Source of the DNA: Bacteroidia bacterium
Lineage (GTDB): Bacteria; Bacteroidota; Bacteroidia; Flavobacteriales; Flavobacteriaceae
Direction: 5' to 3'
Assembly (NCBI GenBank): GCA_030431085.1
Contig: JAUIJW010000096.1
Coordinates: 1-8,218, forward strand
DNA length: 8,218 nt
Program-made: the position numbers and the translations under genes
Part shown: piece after piece, positions 1 through 6,171 of the stretch
Position numbering within the stretch: the stretch's first letter is position 1
Layout: each line of letters starts with the position of its first letter
Notes under the pieces: generated by a model
Databases searched by the model: none
Told to the model about the DNA's origin: nothing
The model's input: the letters and a program-made list of their open reading frames with translations, nothing else

Positions 1-1033
1 CATGACCACCCGTCAACTGGTAGAGCATTTCAGACACACCTTCGGGTAAATCCATATTGTTGCGTTCCGCAATGCGCAACAAAAGTAAATTGGCATCAAT
101 ATGATTGTATGGTTTCAATCCCATAATGTTAGAAGCCATCAATTCATAAAACTCTTCCCGTTCGGCATCAAGATCAACTAAATTGGTCAACAAGTCACGG
201 GTGAAAATAAAGTAAGAGATGCGATATTTATACGCCTCGCGTAAGCCACGTAAGTTGGCAAACAAACGGGGCGATGCTTCTTGGTAAATCTCGTCAAATT
301 GATCACACAAAATAACCAATTTACGGTTCGAATTGCCTAAAATCATGCGTACGGCTTGTTTAAAGTAACGTTGAACCTTTAAAACATCATCACCCGCATC
401 CACACCATCTGTAACCAAAAGCATCACTTTGGTTTTGATCGTATCTTTTTCAAACATTTCAATGCCCTTATTAATGGCTTTTCCGATATGAGTCATTTGA
501 CCAGCCATACCCACATCTGCCTCTTCAAGCATTTTGTCGACTACTGGCAAATCTGGAGTAAAAGGCGCTTGTATATAGGCATTAGTTGCGAAAAAAATCA
601 ATCCCATACGATCACCAGTACGCTTGGCAATAAATTTATGCATGACATCTTTTACAGCATCCCAACGGCGCATGGTTTTGCTTTCTTTATGCCAATCTCG
701 ATGGGCCATACTAAAGGATAAATCGGCTGCGATTAAAAAATTACGGGAAGTCTTTACTTTCTTTTCTGGTTTTCCTACCAATTGAGGCGAACTCAATGCT
801 GCTAATAAGAGTATCCAAACCAAAAATAGACCTAGCCATTTAATGAAATTCTTCTTTTTAATTTCGGCAGATTTTTTGGGTTTTTGGTTAGTGGCTTTCA
901 CGGCATAATCAAATGTTGGTAACAAAATAGATTGGCTCTTCATCCGTAAAGCTGGCAACAAGAGATATATTAAAAAAGGTAGCGGTATTAAAAACAATAC
1001 CCACTTATAAGCTATTTCAAAATTATCAGGCAT
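1..1033 (-). CDS. Partial hybrid ORF: BatA-like VWA membrane protein running in frame into a STAND/AAA-like ATPase fragment (runs off the left edge)
   Basis: The ORF starts with ATG at 1033, overlapping the DUF4381 stop by 8 nt, and stays open for 344 codons to the window edge. Residues about 10-29 and 64-80 are hydrophobic membrane segments, as in BatA-like proteins. A von Willebrand A domain follows, with MIDAS motif DLSFS (residues 104-108), Thr181 and the strand LLVTDG (205-210). The expected remainder of the VWA fold and its C-terminal membrane helix are missing. From about residue 221 the protein instead resembles the second half of a P-loop ATPase: a Walker-B-like strand KLVILCDQFDEIY (238-250), then FANLRGLREAYKYRISY, FTRD and a terminal TGGH. 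No Walker A precedes it. GC is about 40% on both sides of the junction, and all 18 Arg codons are CGN. The VWA assignment is firm; the ATPase assignment rests on remembered family resemblance. It may be a fusion, a pseudogene or an assembly chimera. Confidence 0.75.
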   Translation of the reverse strand, partial: MPDNFEIAYKWVLFLIPLPFLIYLLLPALRMKSQSILLPTFDYAVKATNQKPKKSAEIKKKNFIKWLGLFLVWILLLAALSSPQLVGKPEKKVKTSRNFLIAADLSFSMAHRDWHKESKTMRRWDAVKDVMHKFIAKRTGDRMGLIFFATNAYIQAPFTPDLPVVDKMLEEADVGMAGQMTHIGKAINKGIEMFEKDTIKTKVMLLVTDGVDAGDDVLKVQRYFKQAVRMILGNSNRKLVILCDQFDEIYQEASPRLFANLRGLREAYKYRISYFIFTRDLLTNLVDLDAEREEFYELMASNIMGLKPYNHIDANLLLLRIAERNNMDLPEGVSEMLYQLTGGH

Positions 1034-1466
1034 GCGTTTTAATCCATTTTTTACTATTGCTAAGCAATTGATTTTTTACCTCTAAAGAAATTTCCTTTTG
1101 CTGATAGAGTGCATTGAGAACCTCCTTTTCTAAAGGAATAAACAAACTTGATTTTACTTTACTATCTAAAAAAGAAAACCATTGATTACCATGTAAATCT
1201 GCTGTAGTTTGTCTACCATAAGTTTGCATACAAACTTGTTTTACTATCACTAAAATATCTTGAATTGATTGTGTTTGTGTTAGGCGACTTATAGCCTCTC
1301 TTCTGTATTTATTTTTGATGTATTTTTTTATGACAAAAAAAGTAATAGTTAATACTATTAATAATAGGATAACGGCCATAATTTTCCATCCAATAGTGTC
1401 GAATGAAAATTGAACCGCTTCTGGTTCGTAAATGTTTTGTAAATTGATGTCTGATTGTAAAAACAT
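1026..1466 (-). CDS. DUF4381 domain membrane protein of the MoxR/Bat operon
   Basis: This 146-residue protein has a short N-terminal segment containing an EPEAVQF-type Pro/Glu motif, one hydrophobic helix at about residues 28-46 and a basic stop-transfer stretch (KKYIKNKYRREA). A cytoplasmic helical tail follows, with TTADLHGNQWFSFLD near residues 87-101. That order (short exposed start, one helix, YRREA-like motif, later W..FLD) is what I know of DUF4381. The family is found almost only between DUF58 and VWA genes in Bat operons, and its biochemical function is unknown. The start lies 4 nt after the DUF58 stop, and the stop lies inside the start of the next gene (ATGCCTGA), so translational coupling is likely. 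Length is normal for the family. It probably serves as a membrane partner of the MoxR/VWA machinery, which is inferred from gene order alone. Confidence 0.85.
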   Translation of the reverse strand: MFLQSDINLQNIYEPEAVQFSFDTIGWKIMAVILLLIVLTITFFVIKKYIKNKYRREAISRLTQTQSIQDILVIVKQVCMQTYGRQTTADLHGNQWFSFLDSKVKSSLFIPLEKEVLNALYQQKEISLEVKNQLLSNSKKWIKTHA

Positions 1467-1470
1467 AATC

Positions 1471-2406
1471 CTATTTTCTAATACTTCCGAACAATTCTTT
1501 TATCTGTTGATCTACTGCTAAAACGGTATCTATTTCAAACACAGGAATTTTATGTTTTTTCATTTCAACCTGAAACGTTTTAAAGTTACTGGCATATAAT
1601 TCTTTGTACGCATTATCAATTTTTTTCTTCTCGCTTTGTACAGTTATTTGATGCGATTGATTACCCGCCACAAAACTAATATTAGGTAGCTTTTTTTCAA
1701 GTGGATCATATACTTTTGCCAATATAACATCATTATGCAGCGCCATTGTTCGTAGAGCTTTGATTACTCTTTGATCATATCTAATAAAATCACTCACAAT
1801 AATTACTGTAAAATCATGAGTTACCACATTTTTAACACGCATTAAAGTAGTTTCTAAAGCTTCTTCAAATACAACTGGGTCAGACTCCTTTAATTCATGA
1901 TTTCTAGTAACCACTTTATCTAAAAAATGTAGAATAGACTTTCTACTTCTTTTAGGTGCAATATAGTCTATACCCTTATCTGCAAAAACAATCCCCCCAA
2001 CGCGGTCACCCTCTTTTAAAACTCTAAAGGCACATACCGCAGCTAACTCCGCCGCCACTACCGACTTGGTTCTTTTTTCACTGCCAAAAAACATACTTTT
2101 AGATTGGTCTACTACTATGAGTACAGGTTTTTCCTTTTCTTCTGTATAAACTCTGGTATGCGTTTCTTTGGTTCTTGCAGTAACTTTCCAATCAATATTT
2201 CTAATATCATCTCCTTTAACGTAATGCCTTACTTCTTCAAAATCTAGACCACGTCCTCTTAATTTGGAAGTGTGTTTACCTGCCAAAATAGAGTTGACTC
2301 TTTGCTTTCTAGCTAAGTAAGAAAAATAATGTGCATAACGCTCCATTTTTAACAACTCAGACAAAGAAGTAAAAATATCTTTAGGATATGTAGTTTCTTT
2401 AGACAT
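1471..2406 (-). CDS. DUF58 domain protein (VWA-like, MoxR partner)
   Basis: This 311-residue soluble protein carries the DUF58 signature at residues 51-73: GRGLDFEEVR, then YVKGDDIRNIDWK. The C-terminal part folds like a von Willebrand A domain. It has a strand followed by a complete MIDAS-type DQSKS motif (100-104) and a second acidic strand end VIIVSDF (201-207). DUF58 proteins are standard partners of MoxR AAA+ ATPases and are thought to act as metal-binding adaptors for chaperone-like remodelling. No signal peptide or membrane helix is visible, so it should be cytoplasmic. The start is 5 nt after the MoxR stop, giving an obvious operon. Codon use (AGA common for Arg) matches MoxR but not the VWA ORF downstream. 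Family assignment is firm; the client of the complex is unknown. Confidence 0.93.
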   Translation of the reverse strand: MSKETTYPKDIFTSLSELLKMERYAHYFSYLARKQRVNSILAGKHTSKLRGRGLDFEEVRHYVKGDDIRNIDWKVTARTKETHTRVYTEEKEKPVLIVVDQSKSMFFGSEKRTKSVVAAELAAVCAFRVLKEGDRVGGIVFADKGIDYIAPKRSRKSILHFLDKVVTRNHELKESDPVVFEEALETTLMRVKNVVTHDFTVIIVSDFIRYDQRVIKALRTMALHNDVILAKVYDPLEKKLPNISFVAGNQSHQITVQSEKKKIDNAYKELYASNFKTFQVEMKKHKIPVFEIDTVLAVDQQIKELFGSIRK

Positions 2407-2411
2407 GCATA

Positions 2412-3377
2412 TTATGCCAATACGGCGACTTCTTTTAATATTTTATCCAAGACATCATCTGCAGATATCCCTTCTGCATTGGCCTCATAACTTAAAATTA
2501 AGCGATGTCTTAAACAATCATGTACAACAGCTCTAATATCATCAGGATTTACAAAATCTCTACCTTCCATCCAAGCATGTACTCTCGAAGATCGATCTAA
2601 AGCTATGGTACCTCTTGGGCTTGCCCCGTAATCTAACCACTGCGCCAACTCTTCATTGTATTTTTTGGGGTGTCTCGTAGCCGAGATAATATCTACAATA
2701 TACTTTTCCATGGCTTCAGAAATTGTAATTTTTGCAATTTCTTCTCGGGCTTCAAATATTACTTTGGGATCTAATTTATTTTCGGAAGAACCTTTTGCTT
2801 TAACCTGTTCATTACGATTTAACCTCATTATGGCCAGTTCTGATGCATCGTCAGGATAATCGATCATAACGTGCATTAAAAAACGATCCATTTGTGCTTC
2901 TGGCAAAGGATAAGTTCCTTCCTGTTCTACAGGATTTTGTGTAGCCATAACCATAAATAATGGGTCCATCGGGTAGGTTTTTCCAGCTACCGACACTTGT
3001 CTTTCTTCCATGGCTTCTAACAAGGCAGATTGCACTTTGGCAGGAGAACGGTTAATCTCATCGGCCAAAATAAGATTACTAAAAATTGGACCTTGCTGAA
3101 AAATAAACTTTTCTTCAGCATCGGGTTGATAAATTTCCGTCCCGGTAATATCCGATGGCAATAAATCTGGGGTAAATTGAATTCTACTTAAACCACAATT
3201 CAGTTCTTTAGCCAGTGTTTTAATCGCTCTAGTTTTTGCTAAGCCAGGTAAACCTTCTAATAGCATATTTCCATCCGCTAACAAAACCAAAACCAATCTA
3301 TTAACTAAAGTATCTTGCCCAATTATTGAGGCAGACATTTGCGTTTTTAAGTGGTTGATTGCTTCTAATGCTGTCAT
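2412..3377 (-). CDS. moxR: MoxR-family AAA+ ATPase
   Basis: This 321-residue protein is complete and of normal length. The Walker A motif is GLPGLAKT (42-49) and Walker B is LILADE (102-107), followed by the family stretch INRSPAKVQSALLEAMEER. Sensor 1 lies in MATQNP (144-149), a likely arginine finger is R165 in AQMDRF, and sensor 2 lies in GASPRG (R255). The C-terminal lid ends in the usual DDIRAVVHDCLRHR segment. MoxR ATPases couple ATP hydrolysis to remodelling or maturation of partner complexes together with VWA proteins. Here it heads the DUF58-DUF4381-VWA operon, the layout of the Bacteroidota Bat (aerotolerance/stress) locus. A strong terminator ends only 28 nt upstream of its start, leaving almost no leader. 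Its own promoter must therefore overlap the terminator, or it depends on readthrough from the sulfatase. The family call is certain; the physiological role is inferred from context. Confidence 0.96.
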   Translation of the reverse strand: MTALEAINHLKTQMSASIIGQDTLVNRLVLVLLADGNMLLEGLPGLAKTRAIKTLAKELNCGLSRIQFTPDLLPSDITGTEIYQPDAEEKFIFQQGPIFSNLILADEINRSPAKVQSALLEAMEERQVSVAGKTYPMDPLFMVMATQNPVEQEGTYPLPEAQMDRFLMHVMIDYPDDASELAIMRLNRNEQVKAKGSSENKLDPKVIFEAREEIAKITISEAMEKYIVDIISATRHPKKYNEELAQWLDYGASPRGTIALDRSSRVHAWMEGRDFVNPDDIRAVVHDCLRHRLILSYEANAEGISADDVLDKILKEVAVLA

Positions 3378-3398
3378 ATTTTTACGTTTTAATACTTA

Positions 3399-3406
3399 TA
3401 AAGGTA
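3399..3406 (-). promoter_or_regulatory. Weak candidate -7 element for the MoxR operon
   Basis: On the minus strand TACCTTTA resembles the Bacteroidota -7 consensus TAnnTTTG, with the last base different. It overlaps the first base of the terminator U-tract and lies 21 nt before the moxR ATG. The nearest TTG (3420-3422) is only 13 nt upstream, which is too close for a good -33 box. I list it only because nothing else fits in the space between the terminator and the gene. Confidence 0.2.
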
Positions 3407-3445
3407 AAAAAAGCCGATACAACTTTATAAAATCATATCAGCCTT
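3406..3445 (-). terminator. Rho-independent terminator after the arylsulfatase
   Basis: In the minus-strand transcript AAGGCUGAUA (3445-3436) pairs over 10 bp, with two G-U pairs, with UAUCGGCUUU (3419-3410). The loop is about 16 nt, and the 3' arm runs directly into a 7-base U tract (A7 on the plus strand, 3406-3412). It starts 19 nt after the sulfatase stop codon, where a terminator for the HAD-sulfatase unit is expected. The two wobble pairs favour the minus strand: on the plus strand one becomes a C-A mismatch. It also separates this unit from the MoxR operon, although readthrough is possible. Confidence 0.8.
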
Positions 3446-3464
3446 GTTCTATTTTCTTAACCAA

Positions 3465-4943
3465 CTAGTTTCTTGGTGGTGTCGATAAAGATTGTACTAC
3501 CTTGTCTATAGATAAAGAAGAACCTGTTTGCGGTGGAAACTCTTTAAATGTGTTCAAGAAATTAGCAGCATAACGTTGTGCAGGTACAAACAACCACATG
3601 TTTTCACCATACCATTTAGTGTATAAACCAGAATCTGGTGATACTTCATATGGATCAGCTCTAAGGTTAATAGCTAAAGGCCAAGATGGAGCTTTACGGT
3701 AAGCTGTATTTATAGACCCTTCCATAATGGTAAAGTGTAATTTCCAATTGCCGTATCGGATGGCATTTAAATTAGCTCCTGCATCAAAATAAAAGATCTC
3801 TTTTCGAGGTGACTCTTTAACTTCCCCTTTTAAGAATGGTAACATATTATAACCATCTAAATGTTGCTTAAAGGTTTTACCATTTGCTTTATAACCTTTT
3901 AATACTTTTTCTTTAATATTTGGCTCACCTGCAGCCGCTACCAAGGTAGGCATCATATCTTCATGAGAAAAAATATCATTATATACAGAACCTGGTTTAA
4001 TTACCCCTGGCCATTTGATAGCAGTAGGTACACGGAAACCGCCTTCCCAAGTTGTTCCTTTTTCACCTCTAAATGGTGTAGAACCTCCATCAGGCCAAGT
4101 GAATTTCTCTGCACCGTTATCTGTTGAGTACATCACAATAGTATTATCTGCCACGCCTAATTCATCCAATAAATCAAGCATTCTTCCTACAGATAAATCG
4201 TGTTCTACCATAGCATCTGGTACAAGACCTATTCCTGTTTTTCCTTCACTTTCAGGCTTTAAATGAGTCCAAACGTGACAACGAGTCGAGTTTAACCATA
4301 CAAAGAAAGGTTTACCATCTGCAACGGCTTTTTTAATGAACTTTACTGCTGCAGCTTCAAACTCATCATCAACTGTTTCCATACGCTTCTTAGTCAAAGG
4401 TCCCGTGTCTTCGATTTTCCCATCAGCTGTAGAGTGTATCACGCCCCTTGGTCCGAATTTTTTTCTAAATTCTGGATCTTTCGGATAATAGTATCCTTCT
4501 GGCTCTTCTTCAGCATTGAGGTGGTATAAATTACCAAAAAATTCATCAAAACCATGTTTGGTTGGTAAATGGGCATCTTGATCTCCTAAGTGGTTTTTCC
4601 CGAATTGACCAGTAGCATAACCTTGAGGTTTTAATAGCTCTGCAATGGTAGGTTGGCTATCTTGTATACCATGGCTATCACCAGGCATACCAATAGTTAA
4701 TAATCCCGATCTAAATGGGTGCTGTCCTAAAATAAAAGCGGCACGACCTGCGGTACAAGACTGTTGCCCGTACCAATCTGTAAATACAGCGCCTTCATTG
4801 GCAATACGATCTATATTTGGGGTCTTATACCCCATTAAACCATTGTTGTTAAAACTTACATTGGACCAACCAATGTCATCTCCCCAAATAACTAAAATAT
4901 TGGGCTTTTTTTGTGCATATACTGCAGTAGTAGCTATGCACAT
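3465..4943 (-). CDS. Secreted arylsulfatase-type sulfatase (S1 family, CxAxR motif)
   Basis: The 492-residue in-frame part is a formylglycine-dependent sulfatase of the alkaline-phosphatase superfamily. It has the N-terminal metal site GDD (21-23) and the catalytic cysteine motif SCTAGRAAF (Cys63, Arg67), a CxAxR variant that needs conversion of Cys to formylglycine by FGE or anSME. Further sites are KNHLG (Lys116, His118), HVWTH (His223, His226) and the second metal pair STDNGAE (Asp275, Asn276), followed by Lys295. The C-terminal region has the usual NLRADPYE subdomain. It should hydrolyse a sulfate ester in the periplasm or outside the cell; the substrate cannot be told from sequence. The first in-frame ATG gives only the tail of a signal peptide (ending VYA-QKK). 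The missing n- and h-regions lie just upstream in another frame. It follows the HAD lipoprotein gene in one apparent transcript. No maturase is present here. Confidence 0.93.
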   Translation of the reverse strand: MCIATTAVYAQKKPNILVIWGDDIGWSNVSFNNNGLMGYKTPNIDRIANEGAVFTDWYGQQSCTAGRAAFILGQHPFRSGLLTIGMPGDSHGIQDSQPTIAELLKPQGYATGQFGKNHLGDQDAHLPTKHGFDEFFGNLYHLNAEEEPEGYYYPKDPEFRKKFGPRGVIHSTADGKIEDTGPLTKKRMETVDDEFEAAAVKFIKKAVADGKPFFVWLNSTRCHVWTHLKPESEGKTGIGLVPDAMVEHDLSVGRMLDLLDELGVADNTIVMYSTDNGAEKFTWPDGGSTPFRGEKGTTWEGGFRVPTAIKWPGVIKPGSVYNDIFSHEDMMPTLVAAAGEPNIKEKVLKGYKANGKTFKQHLDGYNMLPFLKGEVKESPRKEIFYFDAGANLNAIRYGNWKLHFTIMEGSINTAYRKAPSWPLAINLRADPYEVSPDSGLYTKWYGENMWLFVPAQRYAANFLNTFKEFPPQTGSSLSIDKVVQSLSTPPRN

Positions 4944-4980
4944 TAGTAGTGAAAAAATTAAATAGTTTTGTTTTTTTCAT
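4944..4980 (-). other. Out-of-frame 5' end of the sulfatase gene (signal peptide start, one-base frameshift)
   Basis: An ATG at 4980-4978 is followed by A7, so the sequence reads MKKTKLFNFFTTNV and then leaves the sulfatase frame. Removing one A from the A7 run (4971-4977) gives MKKQNYLIFSLLMC and continues in frame into IATTAVYAQ, a textbook signal peptide with a VYA cleavage site. Removing one T from the T6 run (coding strand, 4952-4957) gives MKKTKLFNFSLLMC, which is also acceptable. The true start of the sulfatase is therefore almost surely 4980. The indel may be a sequencing or consensus error, a recent mutation, or a slippage site. Confidence 0.75.
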
Positions 4981-5019
4981 TGTTATTGATTTATGGTTAA
5001 AATTGTTGTTGTTTCTTAT

Positions 5020-6051
5020 TTAGTTGATAAAAATAGTTTTCCAATCGTTTTTCATATCTACAACAAGCCAACCATCACTTTTAGCCTGGTCTAAACCTTT
5101 ATCTAAACCGCCAATTTTAGATGCCCTATCATAAGCCCATTCTCTTTCACCATCTGTATGGTGAATGTAAATAGGTAAATTTTTATAGGTGTTTGAGGCG
5201 GTCCATTGTAACATTTGCAAATCGCCATCAGAATTACCTACCGCTAAAACTGGTTTTTTACCTATGATTTTTTGAATATTAACTGGTTTCCCTTCTTTAT
5301 CATCTATGAAATCTATTTTAGGAAGTCTAGCAATTTTAGGATTACCATCATTATATTGATATTCTGTTTTTATGGTACTACCTATAATCTGTTCTTCTGG
5401 AATGTTATAAATTTCTGGAACAATAGCTCTCATAAAATCTACACCTCCACCAGAAACGATGTAAGTTTTAAACTCATATTGCTGTAAAGTACTGATTAAC
5501 TCCAACATGGGCTGATAAATCATTTGATCAAATCTTTTATCCGTTTTTGGATGTTTGGCTGTGCTTATCCATTCTTCCACTTCACTTTTAAATTCTTTTT
5601 GCGACATGCCACTATGACTAGCAGCGATAATATGCATTAAACCCTCCATACCCTGAGCCATTACATTTTCTATGTTATTTTCTATAACTGACTTATATGG
5701 TTCTTGGGTTTTCCATTCTGGGTGGTCTACGGCTAACTCTTTAATTCTATCTAAAGCAAATAGGAGCTGAAAATACATAGGTTGCTCTGCCCAAATAGTA
5801 CCATCATTATCAAACGTAGCAATTCTATCTTTTACAGGAATAAAATCTGGAGAGCCCTCTTTGGTGACCATATCTAGCCATTTCAAAATTTGCTCGCGAG
5901 GTTGTTGATTCCAAGAAGCCAGCAACATCGTGGTATTTACTTCTTTCGGTTCACTAGCCTTATCTTTATTCTTTTGATTAGATGACGGGGCATTACATGA
6001 ATACACCAACAGCATAGCTAATGCAAACAATGTTACAAACTTAGCATTCAT
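5020..6051 (-). CDS. HAD-superfamily phosphatase, predicted lipoprotein
   Basis: This 343-residue protein begins with a lipoprotein signal peptide: MNAK, a hydrophobic core, and LLVYSC with the lipidated Cys at 19. A polar Ser/Asn/Lys linker follows, as is common for exported Bacteroidota lipoproteins. HAD motif I is FDNDGT (Asp81 nucleophile, Asp83 acid/base), motif II is VSGGG (Ser200), a motif III lysine lies near 255-266, and motif IV is GNSDGD (273-277, the acidic Mg site). The long insert after motif I (about 90-180) is a C1-type helical cap, as in phosphoserine-phosphatase-like or phosphorylcholine-phosphatase-like enzymes. The expected reaction is hydrolysis of a small organic phosphate ester outside the cytoplasm; the substrate is unknown. 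The stop lies 39 nt before the sulfatase start with no terminator between, so the two are probably cotranscribed. A candidate promoter and inverted repeat lie upstream. Confidence 0.88.
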   Translation of the reverse strand: MNAKFVTLFALAMLLVYSCNAPSSNQKNKDKASEPKEVNTTMLLASWNQQPREQILKWLDMVTKEGSPDFIPVKDRIATFDNDGTIWAEQPMYFQLLFALDRIKELAVDHPEWKTQEPYKSVIENNIENVMAQGMEGLMHIIAASHSGMSQKEFKSEVEEWISTAKHPKTDKRFDQMIYQPMLELISTLQQYEFKTYIVSGGGVDFMRAIVPEIYNIPEEQIIGSTIKTEYQYNDGNPKIARLPKIDFIDDKEGKPVNIQKIIGKKPVLAVGNSDGDLQMLQWTASNTYKNLPIYIHHTDGEREWAYDRASKIGGLDKGLDQAKSDGWLVVDMKNDWKTIFIN

Positions 6052-6089
6052 AATCTGTGGTTTTAATTAGTTATATTTATCATGTTTCA

Positions 6090-6116
6090 GAAAGGTAATT
6101 TTATCCTCCAAAACAA
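6090..6116 (-). promoter_or_regulatory. Candidate promoter of the HAD-sulfatase unit
   Basis: The -7 element TACCTTTC (6097-6090) differs from the Bacteroidota consensus TAnnTTTG only at its last base. A TTG (6116-6114) lies 16 nt upstream as a possible -33 box, slightly closer than usual. Transcription starting a few bases downstream would give a leader of about 30-35 nt before the HAD ATG at 6051. The identification rests on motif resemblance only. Confidence 0.4.
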
Positions 6117-6117
6117 C

Positions 6118-6138
6118 TAACAGTAAAATTAACTGTTA
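6118..6138. promoter_or_regulatory. Perfect inverted repeat TAACAGT-N7-ACTGTTA, possible operator
   Basis: Two 7-bp arms are perfectly complementary across a 7-bp AT-only spacer, a centre-to-centre distance of 14 bp. The repeat ends 1 bp upstream of the candidate -33 TTG of the HAD promoter, a position suited to an activator. The gene immediately upstream encodes a PAS/LuxR-like regulator, the obvious candidate ligand. It could instead be a weak terminator for that regulator's gene, but no U tract follows on the minus strand. Confidence 0.45.
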
Positions 6139-6171
6139 TTCAATAAAAATAAAAAGGACAAAAAGAGGACA

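Noticed and set aside
488..721. 77-codon plus-strand ORF opposite the VWA gene
   Set aside because: It is antisense to a well-supported VWA domain, has no recognisable family features, and is a shadow frame.
4015..4266. 83-codon plus-strand ORF opposite the sulfatase
   Set aside because: It is antisense to conserved metal-site coding sequence and has no independent evidence for expression.
4645..4965. 106-codon plus-strand ORF opposite the sulfatase N-terminus
   Set aside because: It lies antisense to the conserved sulfatase catalytic region; its Pro/Cys-rich composition is a by-product of the opposite strand.
6118..6138. Inverted repeat read as a terminator for the PAS regulator gene
   Set aside because: The stem is AT-rich and is followed on the minus strand by GTTGTTTTGG rather than a clean U run, so an operator reading was preferred.
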